This document shows, one piece after another, positions 7,414-9,938 of a DNA stretch of 9,938 nucleotides. A program made the position numbers and the translations under genes. Origin of the DNA: Anaerolineae bacterium (GTDB lineage Bacteria > Chloroflexota > Anaerolineae > 4572-78 > J111); the NCBI GenBank assembly GCA_020433785.1, contig JAGRCC010000402.1:1-9938 (forward strand), read 5' to 3'. Within the stretch, counting starts at the first letter, position 1. The number at the start of each line of letters is the position of its first letter. The notes beneath the pieces are model-generated. The model saw nothing but the letters and a program-made list of their open reading frames with translations. It did no database searches and was not told the DNA's origin.

Positions 7414-7477
7414 CCCGACCCCAACCCCGCTACCAACCCGGCGACCGCATTGGCGGGCGCTATCAAGTCCATAAGGC
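7397..7477 (+). repeat. 81-bp direct repeat, copy 2 (RBS and 5' end of second kinase)
   Basis: This matches 5502-5582 at 80 of 81 bases at an offset of 1895 bases. It marks the boundary of the duplicated kinase unit and would be a substrate for homologous recombination or gene conversion. Confidence 0.85.
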
Positions 7478-9755
7478 CCTGCTGGGCGGCATGGGCGAAG
7501 TTTATCTCTGCCTGGATTTGGAGGAGAACTATCCCTACGCTCTTAAGACCTTCCAGCAGCGCTACCAATCGAGTGCTCTGCGAAAAGCCTTCGAACAAGA
7601 AGTCATCACCTGGGTGGCGCTTGAAAAACACCCCAACATTGTCCGTTGTTTCTATATGGACATTCTCGATAACCAGCCATTTATGGTGCTTGAATGGATT
7701 GCCGGGCAGGAAGGTAAAGGCACCAACCTGCGCGGATGGCTGCGGCACGGTCCGCTTGATTTGAAGATGGCGCTTGAGATGACCATCGATGTGGTGCGCG
7801 GGTTGGTCCACGCTCAAGAGAAACAACCAGGACTAGTTCATCGAGATTTGAAACCGGAGAATATCCTGGTGGCCCAGGGCGGATTGGCTAAAATTACCGA
7901 TTTTGGGTTAGCACAGATTGTGCAGAGCGCTAGGTTGGAGGTTGCCGAGGCCGAAACTAAAGGAAGGCAAAGTTTAGTGCAGAAACGCGGCATCGCGGGA
8001 ACGGCGGCCTATTTGGCTCCCGAGCAGTGGCAAGGCGAGCAGCTGGACGAGCGGACTGACATTTATGCAGTGGGTTGCATTTTATACGAGCTGCTGACCG
8101 GCCGCTGGCCCAATTTTATCTCTACGGCACCCCAGAAAAAGCAAAAGTGGCTCAGCACAATGCAAACGCAGCACGAGACGAAGCGGTTGGACTCAATACC
8201 TCTTAGCATCCCAGAGCGTGTGTGGAAACTTCTATATCATTGTCTGGCTAATAAGCCAGCGGACCGACCCAACAGGCTGAGCCACCTGCTAAGTCAGTTA
8301 GAAATCCTGTATGAGCAACAGTTTGACCAGCCCGCGCCCGCCCGCGCCCACACCACGTCTTTCTCCTCCATCGATTACAACAACCGAGGTTATACTTACA
8401 ATAACCTGAAACTGTATGAGCAAGCCCTAGTCGACTTTACCCGAGCTATCGACCTAGATCCAAAGAATACCTTGGCCTATACCAATCGGAGTGCTGCTCA
8501 CATAGATCTGAAGCAGCCCCATCAGGCCTTGGCAGATCTTGCTTGGGCCATCGACCTTGACCCTGAATTCGCCGGTGCTTACGTCAACCGCGGTCTTACT
8601 TGCCGCCAGTTGCAGCAGCCCCAAGAGGCCCTAGCCGATTTTACAAGAGCTATCGATCTGGCCCCCGAATTCGCCCTAGCCTACAACAATCGGGGCTTAA
8701 CATACCGGGAGTTGCAGCAGCCCCAACGAGCTCTGGTCGACTACAACCGGGCCATCGATCTTGACCCAGAATACGCTGCTGCCTATTCCAATCGGGGCTT
8801 AGCTTACCACGACTTACAGCAGTCCCAACAAGCTCTGGCAGATCTTACTCGGGCTATTGAACTCGACCCCGATTTCGCCCAAGCTTATTACAACCGGGGA
8901 ACCATCTATCGTGATCTACAGGAAACCCAACAAGCCCTAACCGACCTTACTCAAGCCATCGACCTAATCCCAGAATTGGTCCAAGCATACCACAACCGGG
9001 GCTTAACCTACCACGACTTACAGCAGCCTCAACAGGCCCTAGCCGATTATAATTGGGCAATCGATCTAGACCCCGAACATGCCTTAGCCTATGTAGGCCG
9101 AGGTATCATTTACTATGAGTTGAAGCAGCCCCAGCATTCCCTGGCCGACCTTACTCGGGCCATCGAACTCGACCCCAAGTATGCGAAAGCCTACAATAAC
9201 CGGGGCAACACCTACATCGATTTGCAGCAGCCCCAGCAAGCTTTGGTAGACTATAACCGGGCAATAGAACTGGATTCCGAATTTGCCCAAGCCTACGCCA
9301 ACCGAGGTGCTACTTATATTGATCTAGAGCAGCCCCAACAGGCTCTGGCCGACCTTACTCGGGCCATCGAACTCGATCCCAAATTCGCCCAAGCTTATTT
9401 TAACTTGGGAATATTATTGGCAAAAACAGGTCAACTGGGTAAATCGTTGTCCTATTTTGAGCAAGCTACCCGGCTTGGTTTTTTACAAGCAAATCAAGCT
9501 ATTGCCCAGGTCAGAAAAATGTTAGGCAAGGCAGATCCTGAACCCCAACCCGATCCCACTCTGGCTGCCTTTGAAGCCTTCCAGCAAGCGGCCTCACCGG
9601 AGGCCATGCGGCAGGCGGTGGCCCGGTATCCGTTTATCGCCCAACCTGATTTCATCGCTGCTGTTGAGCAGGTCATCGCTCAGCAGGTGCCGCCGGAGCA
9701 GCAGCCTTATTTTGAGCAGCGGCTCGGCTGGCTGCGGCAAATGATGAAGCACTGA
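7410..9755 (+). CDS. Ser/Thr protein kinase with eleven TPRs and C-terminal helical module
   Basis: The product is 781 residues, a paralogue of the preceding kinase; the N-terminal 170 residues are nearly identical. The kinase has K46, HRDLKPEN with D146, DFG with D164 and LAPEQW; Leu24 again replaces the first loop glycine. The DFG-to-IAGT spacer is 23 residues. The segment after the kinase core has diverged (PQKKQKWLSTMQ region against PQQWLSAMQ). Eleven TPRs cover residues 322-695; most inner ones share the helix signature LQQPQQALADLTRAI. The C-terminal module (about 714-781) carries ARYPFIAQPDF, IAQQVPPE and QRLGWL. No membrane segment or signal peptide is seen. The long TPR superhelix suggests a platform binding several partners or an extended ligand. 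The role within the operon is inferred: it could phosphorylate the same or a different partner from the first kinase. It is the last gene in the window. Confidence 0.95.
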   Translation: MTRPQPRYQPGDRIGGRYQVHKALLGGMGEVYLCLDLEENYPYALKTFQQRYQSSALRKAFEQEVITWVALEKHPNIVRCFYMDILDNQPFMVLEWIAGQEGKGTNLRGWLRHGPLDLKMALEMTIDVVRGLVHAQEKQPGLVHRDLKPENILVAQGGLAKITDFGLAQIVQSARLEVAEAETKGRQSLVQKRGIAGTAAYLAPEQWQGEQLDERTDIYAVGCILYELLTGRWPNFISTAPQKKQKWLSTMQTQHETKRLDSIPLSIPERVWKLLYHCLANKPADRPNRLSHLLSQLEILYEQQFDQPAPARAHTTSFSSIDYNNRGYTYNNLKLYEQALVDFTRAIDLDPKNTLAYTNRSAAHIDLKQPHQALADLAWAIDLDPEFAGAYVNRGLTCRQLQQPQEALADFTRAIDLAPEFALAYNNRGLTYRELQQPQRALVDYNRAIDLDPEYAAAYSNRGLAYHDLQQSQQALADLTRAIELDPDFAQAYYNRGTIYRDLQETQQALTDLTQAIDLIPELVQAYHNRGLTYHDLQQPQQALADYNWAIDLDPEHALAYVGRGIIYYELKQPQHSLADLTRAIELDPKYAKAYNNRGNTYIDLQQPQQALVDYNRAIELDSEFAQAYANRGATYIDLEQPQQALADLTRAIELDPKFAQAYFNLGILLAKTGQLGKSLSYFEQATRLGFLQANQAIAQVRKMLGKADPEPQPDPTLAAFEAFQQAASPEAMRQAVARYPFIAQPDFIAAVEQVIAQQVPPEQQPYFEQRLGWLRQMMKH
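8373..9494 (+). repeat. Eleven tandem 102-bp TPR-encoding units
   Basis: Eleven 34-residue units run without spacers from DYNNRGYTY to the diverged final unit AYFNLGILLAKTG. Inner units are similar at DNA level, with recurring stretches such as CAGCAGCCCCAACA and GACCTTACTCGGGCCATCGA, suggesting growth by unit duplication. Confidence 0.92.
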
Positions 9756-9769
9756 AACAATGAAGGAAC

Positions 9770-9800
9770 TGATGTCACTGAAGCGTATTCAGTGATATCA
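9770..9800 (+). terminator. Stem-loop after the last kinase, possible terminator
   Basis: A 13-bp stem (9770-9782 with 9788-9800, one G-T wobble) closes a 5-base loop GCGTA, 14 bases after the stop codon. The stem is AT-balanced and no T-run follows, so this may be a factor-dependent or mRNA 3'-end hairpin rather than a classical intrinsic terminator. Confidence 0.5.
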
Positions 9801-9827
9801 TCAAATTCATCTCCTCTGTAAATAGCC

Positions 9828-9855
9828 GTTAGCGGTTAGCCGTTAGCAGGTAGCA
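9828..9855. repeat. Heptanucleotide tandem repeat (GTTAGCN)
   Basis: Four consecutive 7-base units are visible: GTTAGCG, GTTAGCC, GTTAGCA and GGTAGCA, with a weaker unit AATAGCC just before. This is the third heptad array in the window, with a sequence different from the other two, in non-coding DNA downstream of the operon. Confidence 0.8.
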
Positions 9856-9859
9856 AAAG

Positions 9860-9910
9860 ATTTTCATCCTCGTTGCTGTGCCGCAGGCACGGTCGCGCTC
9901 CCTTGAAAAT
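9860..9910. other. Nested inverted repeats in the downstream non-coding region
   Basis: Outer arms ATTTTCA (9860-9866) and TGAAAAT (9904-9910) enclose a small hairpin GTGCC-GCA-GGCAC (9878-9890). This could be a folded RNA or a fragment of a small repeat element. The arms are short, so chance is not excluded. Confidence 0.3.
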
Positions 9911-9922
9911 AGGTGCTGTAGG

Positions 9923-9938
9923 ACAAACTTAAGTTTGT
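9923..9938. repeat. Perfect 16-bp palindrome at the window edge
   Basis: ACAAACTT followed by AAGTTTGT is a perfect palindrome ending exactly at the last base, so it may be longer outside the window (GGACAAACTT is preceded by GTA). It could be an operator, a repeat-element core or part of a hairpin; it cannot be resolved here. Confidence 0.5.

Noticed and set aside
9828..9855. Possible CRISPR array from short tandem repeats
   Set aside because: Units are 7 bases with no spacers, and no cas genes are present.

Overview
The window is a dense, one-strand accessory locus from a bacterium. It is most likely a Chloroflexota member (Anaerolineae-like), less likely a filamentous cyanobacterium. This placement is an inference from the moderately high GC, the Ser/Thr kinase-TPR subfamily, the FHA/GAF/TIR/CHAT multidomain style and the 7-base tandem repeats. 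No marker gene confirms it.

Layout, all on the + strand. (1) 1-414: the 3' end of a TPR protein whose last TPR and C-terminal module match the two kinase-TPR genes downstream, so it is probably a third paralogue cut by the window edge. (2) 414-2762: a two-ring Clp/Hsp100 ATPase of ClpA-like architecture (no M-domain), overlapping the previous stop by one base. (3) 2802-5045: a 747-residue protein with coiled coil, FHA, GAF, TIR and CHAT (caspase-like) domains. (4) 5046-5160: a 115-base gap holding a 25-bp hairpin built from 7-base repeats. (5) 5161-5484: a small protein resembling the Trypco2 family. (6) 5515-7413 and (7) 7410-9755: two paralogous Ser/Thr kinases with 6 and 11 TPRs and a shared C-terminal helical module, overlapping at ATGA. 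(8) 9756-9938: a hairpin (possible terminator), another 7-base repeat array and a 16-bp palindrome at the window edge.

Working model (inference): the kinases use TPR platforms to sense or assemble partners and phosphorylate targets. The FHA domain of the TIR/CHAT protein reads phospho-threonine and its GAF domain adds a ligand input. TIR (NAD+ cleavage or nucleotide signalling) and CHAT (cysteine protease) are the effectors. The Clp-type ATPase would remodel or unfold a component, and the Trypco2-like protein would be an accessory. This resembles the NTP-dependent, multicomponent bacterial conflict/suicide systems described by comparative genomics. The exact combination here (ClpA-like ATPase + FHA-GAF-TIR-CHAT + Trypco2-like protein + repeated kinase-TPR genes) is the main candidate for something undescribed.

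The second theme is repeat biology. Three heptanucleotide arrays of different sequence lie in the window: one forms an intergenic hairpin, one lies in frame inside a kinase activation segment, and one lies downstream of the last gene.
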